The notes under the pieces were generated by a model that saw nothing but the letters and a program-made list of their open reading frames with translations, made no database searches and was not told the DNA's origin. The translations under genes were made by a program, and so were the position numbers. Shown here in pieces: positions 26,255-35,616 of a DNA stretch of 64,000 nucleotides. Each line of letters begins with the position of its first letter. The stretch's first letter is position 1. The stretch is from contig NZ_JABXKK010000034.1 of assembly GCF_017115045.1 (NCBI RefSeq), positions 1 to 64,000 of the forward strand, in the 5' to 3' direction. This stretch comes from Nostoc sp. NMS8. Lineage in GTDB: Bacteria > Cyanobacteriota > Cyanobacteriia > Cyanobacteriales > Nostocaceae.

Positions 26255-26731
26255 CTAACGCACCTGCATATACACTGCATCGGAAATCGCCGGAATTTCG
26301 GCATAACGCCCGATCGCAGATTGAATGACTGAATATACTGCTGCTCCCACTATGCCGATAAAAATAGTTGTGGATAGGGTTTGGATTGCAAAACCACCAG
26401 CGGGAATTAGCCCCACAACATCAGTCAGAATGCTAAACAAAAAGATAATAATGTCCAAAAGGATTGCTTGCATAGTGTTGAAACGAATAAAATGACTAAT
26501 TTTCTCGTTTCTCACTACCAGCAAAAATAAAGCAAAGAAAATAATCATTCCTGCATAACGTACACCATAGTAAATATTTAACAATGGCAAAAGTGGCAAA
26601 AACAGCAGTTGTAGTGGTGGAAACTCTGAGAACAAATATCTACCAAATACAAAAACTTCGACTAGAGGAAGCAAATAAGGCAAGGAAGCAAAAATCCGAT
26701 CTGAAACTGTTGTAGACCCGCGCCAAGACAT
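26255..26731 (-). CDS. Tic20 family protein
   Basis: A 158-residue membrane protein from ATG 26731 after a GGAGAA site; 27 upstream codons are open but unlikely to be used. It has four hydrophobic helices, with ASLPYLLPLVEVFVFGRYLF in the first and ISHFIRFNTMQAILLDIIIF before the third; the RFN-x-MQA motif is the mark of the family. Tic20 is a subunit of the chloroplast inner-envelope import channel; the role in cyanobacteria is unknown. The small Cys protein upstream ends about 80 nt away on the same strand. Confidence 0.88.
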   Translation of the reverse strand: MSWRGSTTVSDRIFASLPYLLPLVEVFVFGRYLFSEFPPLQLLFLPLLPLLNIYYGVRYAGMIIFFALFLLVVRNEKISHFIRFNTMQAILLDIIIFLFSILTDVVGLIPAGGFAIQTLSTTIFIGIVGAAVYSVIQSAIGRYAEIPAISDAVYMQVR

Positions 26732-26812
26732 TATGCGTTCTCCTGTGGTTAAATTTCTATAGTCACTTGAGCTTAGGATAACGCAGTTGCTTGGTCTTGC
26801 TGACAAATTCAA

Positions 26813-27010
26813 CTATTGTATATGGGCAATGCGAAAGCCCATCATGCACTCATACTGATCGGGCTGCTGTTGAGTAAGTTTGCGAATAGCTTGACCACAG
26901 CGTAGTTGACCACCACGCCAACGTGGTTGACCACTCCCGTCAGCGAGTAAACAAGACTGACAAACTTGCTCAGGGGCAAGGATTTGCTCGTCCATTAAAA
27001 TGACTAACAT
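26813..27010 (-). CDS. Small Cys-containing protein of unknown function
   Basis: A 65-residue protein from ATG 27010, chosen because of the strong AGGAGGG site just upstream; the longer open frame runs through repeat-like sequence. It has CQSCLLADGSGQPRWRGGQL and further cysteines in LRCGQ and YECMMGF. The C-x2-C plus two later cysteines could hold a metal ion, but this is a guess. It precedes tic20 on the same strand and may share its transcript. I do not recognise the family. Confidence 0.6.
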   Translation of the reverse strand: MLVILMDEQILAPEQVCQSCLLADGSGQPRWRGGQLRCGQAIRKLTQQQPDQYECMMGFRIAHIQ

Positions 27011-27562
27011 CGAATCCCTCCTGTAAATCCTCATTGTCAAACAATTTTGGATTTTAGATTTTGGATTTTGGATTAACCCCATAGACATATCTAGGGTTAA
27101 GTGTTGTGATTGGCGATCGCAGATGACACTTAAGAGCCACATCCTACTTCTTTGTAGCAAAAATGTGGACAATTACGATTCAATAAAAATTGTCAAGTAA
27201 ATCTGAATTTATTCTACGTTGTGTACATTGCAAATTGGACATTGTAGTAAAAAATAATACAAAATCTTTGGCAATAAGTTGGGCAGAGACAGCCAAGGGT
27301 ATCCACTGAACCCTGTTAATTTAGCACTTGAGAGTGTCAAACTTAATATTCAGAAAATAACAAAAGCTTTATGCACAGGCAACACGGCGAATCTTTGAAA
27401 TTTCCTTGACGTGACTGGTGAAAGTGTGATAATTCAAGTCAGTAAAACTCAGTTAACTTGATAGCCATTTCAGTGATGCATTTCTAAAATACTGAGGTAA
27501 ACTTGCAAGCAAGTTAATACACAATATTACTCAGCGGCTCGTCGGTCTGGGCATCACTTACA
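27011..27562. other. 552-nt intergenic region between divergent genes
   Basis: Positions 27045-27075 hold the short repeat TTTTGGATT in tandem. The rest shows no gene or RNA that I can support. It presumably contains the promoters of the small Cys gene and of the 1011-residue gene. Confidence 0.4.
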
Positions 27563-30500
27563 ATGGAACACTGGCAATTTCTGATACAGAAACAAGGCGC
27601 TCGCTCGTGGCATATCCTAGAATCGCCGAATTTGGAAATTTCGGAAGGGCAGTATAGAGTTTTGGCTCGTTCTAACCTTCCGAATACAGATGTGGAAGTA
27701 CGGGTAACTCACTCTTCAACCCAGGAAGTTCAACCAACGCGGCGAATTTTCAAGCGATCGCGTCGCACTAACTCAGAAGGCTTAATGGCGGTAATTCCTT
27801 TTACCTACTTCCAGGCGGGAGTTTGGGAATTGCGCTGTTCTGGCGATTTGATGTCGGATCTGCTGGGTAAATCTTGGCAATACAGAGTCCAAGTACAAGT
27901 TTTGTCTCAAGAAGAAGAGGAGGCGAAGCAGAGGGAGAAGGCAGAATCAAATTTACTCGTTCAGCAAAATACTGTCTCTGAAAATCTGGAATGCACTGCC
28001 CCAGCAAAACCAGATGCGATCACTGTTTCCGCAGAATTGGTAATTACTGGAGAACTGGAATCTACTGTCCCAGCAGAACTCGCAATTAATTTCGATAATG
28101 CGATCACTATTCCGGTAGAACTGGCAATTAGTGGAGAACTGGAATCGACTGTCCCAGCAGAACCCGCGATTACGTTAGATAATGCGATCGCTGTTCCCGC
28201 AGAACTGGAATCTAGTGTCCCAGCAAAACTCGCAATTAATTTCGATGATGCGATCGCTATTCCCGCAGAATCGGCGATTGTTCTATACAGCAACCCTATT
28301 AGTATTGTTCTGCCAGATGAAGGGAACTTAGAAGACACTGCCCCAGCAGAAGCTTTAATTGGGTTAGATCAAGCGATCGCTGTTCGCGCAGAACTGGCAA
28401 TTACTACAGACAGCAACACTAATACAACTGTTCTGCCTGATGAAACAGAAGAAAATATAGCGATCGACGAGCCTGTGAGTCCTTTATGGCTCAAAGGTGA
28501 GACAGTAGAACAGATTTTACAAAATTTAATAGATTTAGCTTTACCCGCCTCTGAACTGTTGCCCAACGATGAAAATGTTACAGATTTTTTAGCGACACAA
28601 CTACCGCCACCATTACTATTAACTTTAGACCAGGATAATTATATTGCTCGTTGGGGACAAGCTCTTGCAATCAATGGGCACATAGAACCCAAAGAAAATA
28701 CAAATCTAGATCAGGCTGAAACATTATCTCTAAAAAGGCTACGGGCACTTGAACTAGGAATTGAACTGCGATCGCCCAATAACTCGAAAATCTTGACCAA
28801 GGTACGGAAAATTTTACCAGATCAAGAGTTACCTTTCAGCATCAATACCTCAATTAATATTCCAGCTGACTGTGAATCTAAGTTAATTTTGGCAGATATC
28901 AGTTTGTATGGTAAATTCGCCGATACTGGTGAAGTCATCCGGTTAGCTAGCCAGTCCTTCACCATTACAGCAGATGTCACAGAATTATTGGCAATCACAG
29001 CCATAGCAAAACCTAGTAGAGATGCAATACCATCGGACTCATCTGCTGCTTTCATAGAACCAGAGACACCTATTAGGCTAGATTTGAAACTATTAAATCT
29101 GGTCAAAATGGCAAAAACAGACCAGTCTCAGATAGTTAATCCATCCCCAAATATACCCTTACCACCGCAAATTAACCTACAAGCTCTGCGAGAAGCTACT
29201 CTACGGACATCTAAACTAAAGAATTCAGGCACTTCACCTCAGTTACCGAAACTGCCCCCTATTCAAAGCGATGCCAATATTCCCGCAGATGTTGTTGCAG
29301 AACAACTCATACAGGAAGAACTTCTAGAAAAGGATGCTAATATAGCCGCCATCAACTTGGAGCAATTGGTTATCAAGCAACGTCGAATGCCAATACTCGA
29401 AACTACTTTGCCATACTTGAGACGCCTCCAAACTTTGCCAGGTGATACAGAAGAAGTTAAAAAAAATCTCCTCCCAGATGCCTTGGAAGTTCAAGGGGCT
29501 GAAGACTTCCCGCAATTAGATGAAATTGTACCTGAAGATGAAAATACACCTGAATTAGTAGTAGCTGATGCAACATCTCAAGAAGAATTTCTTGCCGAAG
29601 TAGAATCCCCGCAAAATAAGCAATTGCAGGAAGAACCTGTTGCTCAAGTAGAACCCCAGACAAATGCACAATTTATTACAACAGGCAACCTTTACTCATC
29701 TCCTTTACTCAGAAAGTGGATGCAGAGCCAAGGATATTCTTTGCCTGAATCAATCAATGATCTGCAACCTCAAGACTACGATAACTATGAGCCAGCACAG
29801 CAGACGCCCCTTTCTCTGAGTTCAGAAACAGCGAATGTTGATGTTAACTTGCCATTAAACCTAGATGCCAACACTGAGATATGGCGCGAACAAGCGACAT
29901 GGGAAGAAGTCCAAGATTTGGCTGACGAGTTGAGTAACTATGGGGAAGATATAGACACAGCGCGGGAAGCGGATCTGGGGATAGGAGAAAATACAGAACT
30001 AGAAAAAGCACTAGAAGAAGCAACACTCTCATCGGCTTTGTTAACGCAAATACCGCCGCCGCCTCCTCCAAGAAAAACAAATATAGCGTCAGCTTGGTTG
30101 GCGCAAGAAATCGTTGTAGATGATACAGATAGTGAATTGGAAGCCGATTTAATTAGGGGTTACACCTTTGAACCGAAGGAGCAACCATTATTAAATTTAT
30201 CCCCTTCCTTACCTAGAATTACGGCAGCCACTAAGGTTTTGCCAATTCCACAGCTGCATGTGCCAGAAGGCGAACTAATTGCTGGTAAGTTTGTCATAGT
30301 GCGGGTAGTACTACCTGAAGTACCTCCGCAAGTTGTTGTCAAGTTATGGGTTGAAGATTATCAAACTCGTTGGTTACTAGATGGCCCCCATTTATTGACA
30401 AATTTACTACCTAATGCATCAGGTGGGTTGGAAGTGATGACGCAATTAAACATTCCCTTTGGCTGTTTAGAAATTCGCTTAGAAGCGATCGCACTTGATC

Positions 30501-30598
30501 TGACAACCCAACAAGAAAGTCACAAAGTCACAATATTGCGAACTGTGATTCCTCCAGACTTACCAGATTTGCAGCTAGATGAACTCCTGGGTATCTAA
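27563..30598 (+). CDS. 1011-residue cytosolic protein of unknown function with internal repeats
   Basis: There is no signal peptide or membrane helix. Residues 1-115 form a compact beta-rich domain (MEHWQFLIQKQGARSWHILE ... WELRCSGDL ... WQYRVQVQVL). Residues about 138-290 hold imperfect repeats of roughly 25-40 residues built on STVPAELAINFDNAI. Residues about 340-480 look like another beta domain (LTLDQDNYIARWGQALAING; LELGIELRSPNN). A long acidic, Pro-rich linker follows, with PPPPPP-like tracts near 840. The last 120 residues (GKFVIVRVVLPEVPPQVVVK) again look beta-rich. No enzyme motif is visible. It could be a scaffold or surface-layer-like cytosolic protein. It sits alone before psaI. 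Confidence 0.7.
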   Translation: MEHWQFLIQKQGARSWHILESPNLEISEGQYRVLARSNLPNTDVEVRVTHSSTQEVQPTRRIFKRSRRTNSEGLMAVIPFTYFQAGVWELRCSGDLMSDLLGKSWQYRVQVQVLSQEEEEAKQREKAESNLLVQQNTVSENLECTAPAKPDAITVSAELVITGELESTVPAELAINFDNAITIPVELAISGELESTVPAEPAITLDNAIAVPAELESSVPAKLAINFDDAIAIPAESAIVLYSNPISIVLPDEGNLEDTAPAEALIGLDQAIAVRAELAITTDSNTNTTVLPDETEENIAIDEPVSPLWLKGETVEQILQNLIDLALPASELLPNDENVTDFLATQLPPPLLLTLDQDNYIARWGQALAINGHIEPKENTNLDQAETLSLKRLRALELGIELRSPNNSKILTKVRKILPDQELPFSINTSINIPADCESKLILADISLYGKFADTGEVIRLASQSFTITADVTELLAITAIAKPSRDAIPSDSSAAFIEPETPIRLDLKLLNLVKMAKTDQSQIVNPSPNIPLPPQINLQALREATLRTSKLKNSGTSPQLPKLPPIQSDANIPADVVAEQLIQEELLEKDANIAAINLEQLVIKQRRMPILETTLPYLRRLQTLPGDTEEVKKNLLPDALEVQGAEDFPQLDEIVPEDENTPELVVADATSQEEFLAEVESPQNKQLQEEPVAQVEPQTNAQFITTGNLYSSPLLRKWMQSQGYSLPESINDLQPQDYDNYEPAQQTPLSLSSETANVDVNLPLNLDANTEIWREQATWEEVQDLADELSNYGEDIDTAREADLGIGENTELEKALEEATLSSALLTQIPPPPPPRKTNIASAWLAQEIVVDDTDSELEADLIRGYTFEPKEQPLLNLSPSLPRITAATKVLPIPQLHVPEGELIAGKFVIVRVVLPEVPPQVVVKLWVEDYQTRWLLDGPHLLTNLLPNASGGLEVMTQLNIPFGCLEIRLEAIALDLTTQQESHKVTILRTVIPPDLPDLQLDELLGI

Positions 30599-30615
30599 CT
30601 TAGGGATGACGGGGT

Positions 30616-30730
30616 ATTGGGCATTGAGAAGAGGCAGAGGGGCAGGGTGCGGGGGGCAGAGGGGAAAACTCTTCTCCCTTGCTCCCTGCTCCCTGCTCCC
30701 TTGCTTCTTTCCCAGTCCTCAATCCCCAAT
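30616..30730. repeat. GC-rich inverted intergenic repeat, copy A
   Basis: The left arm (GAAGAGGCAGAGGGGCAGGG) pairs with the right arm (CCCTGCTCCCTTGCTTCTTT) around a GGGGAAAACTCTTCTCCC centre. It closely resembles 33777-33906. Confidence 0.7.
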
Positions 30731-30834
30731 CCCAATATTGCCTGTGTTAAAAATATGAAAGAATTTCAAATATTTGGCAGAATTTGCAGTAAGCTCATTT
30801 TGAATTGTAGTGTGATTCGATAGGAACCTTTACT

Positions 30835-30984
30835 ATGGCAGCTTCTTTTTTGCCTTCTATCTTGGCTAGTACTTCCTACTTGCCTGCTATTTTCGTTCCC
30901 ATAATCGGTTGGGTTTTGCCAGCTGTGGTATTCGCGTTTCTGTTTTTATACATTGAAAGCGACGACATCAGCAACATTAACTAA
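30835..30984 (+). CDS. psaI: Photosystem I subunit VIII (PsaI)
   Basis: A 49-residue protein too short for most ORF finders. MAASFLPSILASTSYLPAIF followed by VPIIGWVLPAVVFAFLFLYI and the acidic tail ESDDISNIN is the PsaI pattern: a short lumenal or loop part, then a single membrane helix. PsaI helps to stabilise PsaL and PSI trimer contacts. ATG 30835 follows AGGAAC. A strong terminator lies at 31063-31095. The convergent psbEFLJ operon ends just beyond it. Confidence 0.92.
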   Translation: MAASFLPSILASTSYLPAIFVPIIGWVLPAVVFAFLFLYIESDDISNIN

Positions 30985-31062
30985 TACTGATGTAGTCATT
31001 GGTTATTAGTCATTAGTCATTTGCAAAAGACAAAAGACAAATGACTATTCACCAAAATTAAT

Positions 31063-31095
31063 ACCGCCTATCTCATAGAGACAGGCGGTTTTTTT
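31063..31095 (+). terminator. Rho-independent terminator of psaI
   Basis: ACCGCCT...TCTC pairs with GAGA...AGGCGGT and is followed by seven or more T. It separates psaI from the end of psbJ. Confidence 0.85.
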
Positions 31096-31158
31096 AACGT
31101 TGATTTCTCAACAAATGCTAGAAAATTCTAACTTATAGTATTCGGTTCAAACTAACGT

Positions 31159-31281
31159 TTAGATTGAAGAACCCAGTCCGGCGTAGGCACCATAAAAGAA
31201 AATGCCCAAGACTGTAATTATACCTAAACCTGCGATCGTAGCGACGACCCACAGGGGAATTCTCCCACTTCCTGCAGACAC
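31159..31281 (-). CDS. psbJ: Photosystem II protein J
   Basis: A 40-residue single-helix PSII subunit starting at GTG 31281 after a GGGAGGAG site. It reads [20 protein letters not shown] and ends [11 protein letters not shown], the conserved PsbJ sequence. It is the last gene of psbEFLJ. PsbJ affects electron flow at the QA/QB side and PSII assembly. Confidence 0.95.
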
Positions 31282-31351
31282 AGCTTCTCTCCTCCCTTAA
31301 CAAAAATTCAACACACGTTCAATAAACAAAGATTAACAACAGTAGTTCCAG

Positions 31352-31474
31352 TTAGTTAAAGAAGTAACTGGAAAACAGAATACCCAGAACAAAAACTAGT
31401 AATAGTCCCAGGTATAACGAAGTCCGGTTTAGCTCAACCGGCTGATTATTGGGATTGGGCGATCTTTCTGCCAT
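31352..31474 (-). CDS. psbL: Photosystem II protein L
   Basis: A 40-residue protein from ATG 31474: [20 protein letters not shown] then a single helix ending FSSYFFN. This is the conserved PsbL sequence. It sits at the PSII dimer interface and protects QA. It starts only 8 nt after the psbF stop. Confidence 0.96.
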   Translation of the reverse strand: MAERSPNPNNQPVELNRTSLYLGLLLVFVLGILFSSYFFN

Positions 31475-31482
31475 AATTGCTC

Positions 31483-31620
31483 CTAACGTTGAATAAATTG
31501 CATTGCGGCGATCGCGCCCAAAAAGAATACAGTTGGTACACCTAAGGTGTGTACTGCCAGCCATCTAACGGTAAAAATTGGATAGGTAACTGGTTGATTG
31601 ATGTTGTTTCCGCTAGTCAT
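31483..31620 (-). CDS. psbF: Cytochrome b559 subunit beta
   Basis: A 45-residue protein from ATG 31620: [20 protein letters not shown] followed by [20 protein letters not shown]. The His in WLAVHTLG is one of the two haem ligands of cytochrome b559, the other coming from PsbE. The spacing to psbE is 9 nt. Confidence 0.97.
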   Translation of the reverse strand: MTSGNNINQPVTYPIFTVRWLAVHTLGVPTVFFLGAIAAMQFIQR

Positions 31621-31629
31621 GATCTCAAA

Positions 31630-31878
31630 CTACTTTCCAATAAATTCTTCAACTTGTTTTTTAGCTTCAAAACGGTTTTTCACAATTGGCACTTCCTGCC
31701 GCGCTGGTGTGAAATACTCGTTGGGGCGGGGTGTGCCAAAAGCATCATAAGCCAGCCCGGTGCTGACAAATAACCAACCAGCAATAAACAATGCCGGAAT
31801 AGTGATGCTGTGAATTACCCAGTAGCGAACGCTGGTAATGATGTCCGAAAACGGACGTTCTCCAGTGGTACCTGACAT
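31630..31878 (-). CDS. psbE: Cytochrome b559 subunit alpha
   Basis: An 82-residue protein: [20 protein letters not shown] then [20 protein letters not shown], where His23 is the haem ligand, and a lumenal tail rich in charged residues. It is the first gene of psbEFLJ. It follows ycf48 and rubA on the same strand, an order conserved across cyanobacteria and tied to PSII assembly. Confidence 0.97.
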   Translation of the reverse strand: MSGTTGERPFSDIITSVRYWVIHSITIPALFIAGWLFVSTGLAYDAFGTPRPNEYFTPARQEVPIVKNRFEAKKQVEEFIGK

Positions 31879-31966
31879 TTAGATTCCTACCTTCACAAAG
31901 AATGTTATAGAGTTTATTATCCTACAAAGTTAAGAAAGAGTTACAAGTTGCAAAGTTCTTCTCAGA

Positions 31967-32053
31967 AATAGGTACTGGGGATTGGGTACTGGGAAAACTC
32001 TTAGCTAGTCCCTAGTCCCCAGTCCCTAGTCCCCAGTCCCTAGTCCCCAGCCA
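31967..32053. repeat. Tandem AGTCCCTAGTCCCC repeat
   Basis: About three copies of a 14-nt unit (32010-32050) face GGGGATTGGGTACTGGG on the left. This C-rich/G-rich pair can fold back on itself in the gap between ycf48 and psbE. Confidence 0.65.
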
Positions 32054-32056
32054 CTA

Positions 32057-33076
32057 TTAAGCTGCTTCTGGAGTAGTTGTTTCCGGGTTTGGTAAATATT
32101 TGAGCAAAACACCGCGATCGCCAACTATAAATCCCCGTTCTGGCTCTAAGAATACAATCTTGTACAAATTAGCCGCAACTTCTTCCACTTCACGGTCTTT
32201 TTCCCAGGTTTTGCCACCGTCGGCACTCCGTAGTAAATTACCGCTACCGCCACCTATCCAAATTTCATTGGATGTGCGATATGCCAAATCCAGTAAACCC
32301 CAACTTGTAGATAACTCTGGATATTGTGCCTTTTGCCACTCGTCAGGTTTAGTTTCGTCACTAAACTGAATTTGGCCTCCTCTAGCTAGCAACCACAATT
32401 GCCCATTGTTAGCAAAACCCATGTTTTCTACCCGTCGAGAACTATTGCGGTTATGGGGAACCCAAGCATCCTGCCCCGGTTCCCAAGTTGAGTAGAAGCT
32501 ACCTTTTGCCGAAACAGCAACATATTTACCATCAGCAGAACGTTCTAAGTTACGTACCACACCGACTGCTGATTCTACCTGGGCTTTCCAGTTTTTGCCG
32601 CCGTCTGTGGTTTTATATATGGCTCCGACATCAGTAGCCATTTCTGCTGTACTTTCTGCCAGTGCCTTAACTGCGATCGGGCTACCTGGTAGCTTTTCGC
32701 TCAAAGGAATACGTGACCATGAAGCACCTTCATCAGTTGTATGCAGCAATAGTCCAGGCTCTCCGGCAATCCAACCTTCCTTACCTGCAAAACTTACTGA
32801 GTCAAAACGATACTTTTGCTCATCAAGTTGTAGTGTGATTGGTTTCCAGGTATTACCACCATCATTGGTTTCCAACAGGGTGGCATTGCTACCTACTAAG
32901 TAGCCATGTTCAGGGTTATCAGTAAAACCTATATCCAATAGATTCGAGTCTGTTGGCACAGAAATGACTTTCCAAGGGTTGTAGCTAACAGAGGGAATTT
33001 TGCTACAACCTATGCATATTACGACTACTATTAACAAGGCAAATATTCGTTGCCAACTTTTCAAAAATGAATGCAT
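32057..33076 (-). CDS. ycf48: Photosystem II assembly factor Ycf48 (HCF136 homologue)
   Basis: A 339-residue lipoprotein; the signal peptide ends in the lipobox-like CIGC (Cys24), so it is tethered to the thylakoid or plasma membrane on the lumenal side. The body is a seven-bladed BNR/Asp-box propeller with repeated segments such as TNDGGNTWKPI, TTDEGASWSRI, TTDGGKNWKAQ and SADGGKTWEKD. Ycf48 binds newly made D1 and helps to form the PSII reaction centre. It lies between rubA and psbE, the usual cyanobacterial order. Confidence 0.95.
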   Translation of the reverse strand: MHSFLKSWQRIFALLIVVVICIGCSKIPSVSYNPWKVISVPTDSNLLDIGFTDNPEHGYLVGSNATLLETNDGGNTWKPITLQLDEQKYRFDSVSFAGKEGWIAGEPGLLLHTTDEGASWSRIPLSEKLPGSPIAVKALAESTAEMATDVGAIYKTTDGGKNWKAQVESAVGVVRNLERSADGKYVAVSAKGSFYSTWEPGQDAWVPHNRNSSRRVENMGFANNGQLWLLARGGQIQFSDETKPDEWQKAQYPELSTSWGLLDLAYRTSNEIWIGGGSGNLLRSADGGKTWEKDREVEEVAANLYKIVFLEPERGFIVGDRGVLLKYLPNPETTTPEAA

Positions 33077-33149
33077 CAGTATTTCTTAGTTGTTTCTAAA
33101 TTTCTCTAGGAGTAGGTAGTCAGGATGCTTGACAATCCTGGGTTTTTCA

Positions 33150-33254
33150 TTTTGTTAGCGCAGCGTAAAGCCAACTCTTGGAGAGGCTCCGCCAACGGCA
33201 TGGCAACTCTTAGAGACGATGCGCGAACGCTTAGAGCGAGTCCGCCAACGTCAT
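33150..33254. repeat. Dispersed repeat cluster between ycf48 and rubA
   Basis: CCGCCAACG occurs twice (33190s and 33240s) with AGAGACGATGCGCGAACGC between; a related AGACGCTACGCGAAC lies at 11114-11128. No gene is present. Confidence 0.5.
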
Positions 33255-33274
33255 TTTGAATTGCTTAACAGCTG

Positions 33275-33610
33275 TTACTGTAAGCCGTAGAGACTGATAA
33301 AAAACAAGAAACCAAGAGCCAAAGCACCAAAAATTAGGATACTCTTTTGAGTTGGCGTTAGGTTGTTGACACCCAAACCGTAACCGAGATTTTCTTTGAA
33401 CCCAGATGCAGTACCGGCAGGGCCGATGTTGGCAAAAGCGGTCTTTTTAGCAGAACAAACTGGACAGCGCCAATTTATAGGCAGTTCTGCAAAGAGTGTC
33501 CCGGAAGGAATATCATGCTTGTCATCTCCCTTCTCAGGTTCGTAAACATAACCGCAGGCGCGACACTCGTAGCGGTCTAACACTGGAGTCTCAACAGCTG
33601 GTTCGCTCAT
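33275..33610 (-). CDS. rubA: Membrane-anchored rubredoxin
   Basis: A 111-residue protein from ATG 33610; the frame is open 27 codons further upstream without conservation. Residues about 14-60 form the rubredoxin domain with two C-x2-C iron knuckles, YECRACGYVYEPEKGDD and WRCPVCSAKK. A C-terminal helix (SILIFGALALGFLFFISLYG) anchors it to the membrane. RubA is needed for PSII and PSI assembly in cyanobacteria. It heads the rubA-ycf48-psbEFLJ series. Confidence 0.95.
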   Translation of the reverse strand: MSEPAVETPVLDRYECRACGYVYEPEKGDDKHDIPSGTLFAELPINWRCPVCSAKKTAFANIGPAGTASGFKENLGYGLGVNNLTPTQKSILIFGALALGFLFFISLYGLQ

Positions 33611-33776
33611 GGCTAAGGCCTCGCAGAGAAGAAATCTTAAATATACGTTAAAAATTATGACATAATTGTTAGACTTTTCTATCACTAGCAAAAGCGAATC
33701 AAATACCTGAAGTGCGTCTGTTTCCCAGATTTCAGAAAAACCAAACAGATATAATGTAAAAGAAAGTTACGCAGTT

Positions 33777-33906
33777 TAGGGATTGGGCATGGGGCATTGA
33801 AAAGAGGCAGAGGGGCAGGGGGCGGGGGCCGGAGGGGAAAATTCTTCTCCCTGCTCCCTGCTCCCTTCTCCCTTGCTTCTTCCCTGCTCCCCACTCCCTA
33901 CTCCCT
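33777..33906. repeat. GC-rich inverted intergenic repeat, copy B
   Basis: The left arm (AAAAGAGGCAGAGGGGCAGG) and right arm (CCCTGCTCCCTTCTCCCTTG) flank a TTCTTCTCCC centre. It is nearly the same as copy A at 30616-30730; the two copies bracket the psaI/psb/rubA block. Confidence 0.7.
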
Positions 33907-33940
33907 ACTTAAAATACTCCATAAGCGGTAGATACTCATT

Positions 33941-34303
33941 GTGTTTGTCCTCAGCGGTTACGAGTACCTTCTAGGCTTCTTCATCATCTGTAGCCTAGTA
34001 CCTGCCTTAGCGCTCTCAGCATCCAAGCTCCTACGACCCAGTAGTTACAGCCCAGAACGGCGCACCACCTATGAATCTGGTATGGAACCCATCGGGGGAG
34101 CCTGGATTCAGTTCAACATTCGCTACTACATGTTTGCTCTGGTCTTCGTCGTCTTTGATGTGGAGACTGTTTTCTTGTATCCTTGGGCGGTAGCTTTCCA
34201 CCGTTTGGGGCTATTGGCTTTTATTGAAGCGCTAGTCTTTATTGCAATTCTTGTAGTCGCTTTAGTTTACGCATGGCGTAAAGGAGCTTTGGAATGGTCT
34301 TGA
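33941..34303 (+). CDS. ndhC: NDH-1 subunit 3
   Basis: A 120-residue membrane protein starting at GTG 33941. It has three helices, with the loop [20 protein letters not shown] after the first and the conserved [20 protein letters not shown] in the second. It is the Nqo7/NuoA-like subunit of the cyanobacterial NDH-1 complex, placed at the junction to the membrane arm. It begins ndhC-ndhK-ndhJ; the ndhK start overlaps its stop. Confidence 0.97.
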   Translation: MFVLSGYEYLLGFFIICSLVPALALSASKLLRPSSYSPERRTTYESGMEPIGGAWIQFNIRYYMFALVFVVFDVETVFLYPWAVAFHRLGLLAFIEALVFIAILVVALVYAWRKGALEWS

Positions 34304-35031
34304 ATTCTAACTTAACAACCCAGGGTAAAGAACGAATCATCAACCCCATTGAGCGTACCAATGTCACTCAAGACCTTTCAGAAAACGTCATTTTGACGAC
34401 GGTTGATGATCTCTACGACTGGGCGCGGCTTTCTAGTTTGTGGCCGTTGTTATTTGGTACTGCTTGCTGCTTTATTGAGTTTGCAGCTTTAATTGGTTCC
34501 CGATTTGACTTTGACCGTTTTGGACTAATTCCCCGTTCTAGCCCCCGCCAAGCCGATTTAATTATTACGGCAGGGACTATTACGATGAAGATGGCTCCCC
34601 AACTGGTGCGTCTTTATGAACAGATGCCAGAGCCGAAGTATGTAATTGCGATGGGAGCTTGCACAATTACTGGCGGAATGTTCAGCGTTGATTCGCCTAC
34701 GGCAGTGCGTGGAGTCGATAAATTGATTCCTGTGGATGTGTACTTACCTGGTTGTCCTCCTCGTCCCGAAGCAATTATCGACGCAATTATTAAGCTGCGG
34801 AAGAAAATCGCCAATGAATCGATGCAAGAGCGGGATAAGATTAAGCAAACTCACCGCTACTACAGCACGACTCATAATTTGAAGCCAGTAGATGAAATCC
34901 TAACTGGTAAGTATTTGCAGTCAGAAACTCGTTCTGCGCCACCGAAAGAATTGGCGGAAGCGATTGGTTTACCAGTACCACCTGCACTGCTGACAGCAAA
35001 GGCACAAAAGGAGGAACAAACCCGTGGCTGA
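34294..35031 (+). CDS. ndhK: NDH-1 subunit K
   Basis: A 245-residue peripheral subunit that holds the last [4Fe-4S] cluster (N2) before plastoquinone. The ligands appear in [25 protein letters not shown] and [12 protein letters not shown] 34294 overlaps ndhC by 10 nt. The C-terminal tail after residue 200 is variable and acidic. In cyanobacteria the electron donor is ferredoxin rather than NADH. Confidence 0.97.
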   Translation: MVLNSNLTTQGKERIINPIERTNVTQDLSENVILTTVDDLYDWARLSSLWPLLFGTACCFIEFAALIGSRFDFDRFGLIPRSSPRQADLIITAGTITMKMAPQLVRLYEQMPEPKYVIAMGACTITGGMFSVDSPTAVRGVDKLIPVDVYLPGCPPRPEAIIDAIIKLRKKIANESMQERDKIKQTHRYYSTTHNLKPVDEILTGKYLQSETRSAPPKELAEAIGLPVPPALLTAKAQKEEQTRG

Positions 35032-35554
35032 AGAAGAATCTAAACCAGTAGCAGCAGCCAAAGAAGAAGCATTGGTACAAGTCGGTAAAGTTTCCCAGTG
35101 GTTAACGGAAAATGGCTTTGACCATGAGTTTTTGGCACCAGATAAAAATGGTATAGAGATAATTAAGGTGGCGGCAGATTTTTTGCTTCCCACTGCTACA
35201 GCCCTTTATGCCTACGGGTTTAATTATCTCCAGTTTCAAGGTGGTGTTGACCTTGGGCCAGGACAAGAATTGGTGAGTGTATATCACTTGAATAAAGTGG
35301 GTGATAATAGCGATCGCCCCGAAGAAGTTCGAGTTAAGGTGTTCTTACCACGGGAAAATCCTGTAGTCCCTTCTGTGTACTGGATTTGGAAGACCGCAGA
35401 TTGGCAAGAGCGCGAGTCTTACGATATGTACGGCATTATCTACGAAGGACACCCAAATCTCAAGCGGATTTTGATGCCGGAAGATTGGGTAGGTTGGCCT
35501 TTGCGGAAGGATTACATCTCGCCTGATTTCTACGAGTTGCAAGATGCTTATTAG
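35024..35554 (+). CDS. ndhJ: NDH-1 subunit J
   Basis: A 176-residue protein from GTG 35024, with an AAGGAGG site inside ndhK and an 8-nt overlap. The C-terminal part contains [20 protein letters not shown] and [10 protein letters not shown], the conserved 30-kDa subunit motif. The first 10 residues are Glu/Ala rich. It closes the ndhCKJ operon, and a terminator follows at 35580. Confidence 0.97.
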   Translation: MAEEESKPVAAAKEEALVQVGKVSQWLTENGFDHEFLAPDKNGIEIIKVAADFLLPTATALYAYGFNYLQFQGGVDLGPGQELVSVYHLNKVGDNSDRPEEVRVKVFLPRENPVVPSVYWIWKTADWQERESYDMYGIIYEGHPNLKRILMPEDWVGWPLRKDYISPDFYELQDAY

Positions 35555-35579
35555 AGATTGCTGAATTTCGGCAGTGATT

Positions 35580-35616
35580 AACCCCTTTCCGGTGGCGGAG
35601 AGGGGTTATGTTTTTG
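35580..35616 (+). terminator. Terminator of ndhCKJ
   Basis: AACCCCT-T-TCCG pairs with CGGA-G-AGGGGTT around a GTGG loop, followed by ATGTTTTT. Confidence 0.85.

Noticed and set aside
33685..33894. Frames of 60-70 codons in GC-rich repeats (also 30617-30823, 45780-45977, 47088-47306)
   Set aside because: They are translations of intergenic repeats (RPPPPAPLPL-type) rather than genes.
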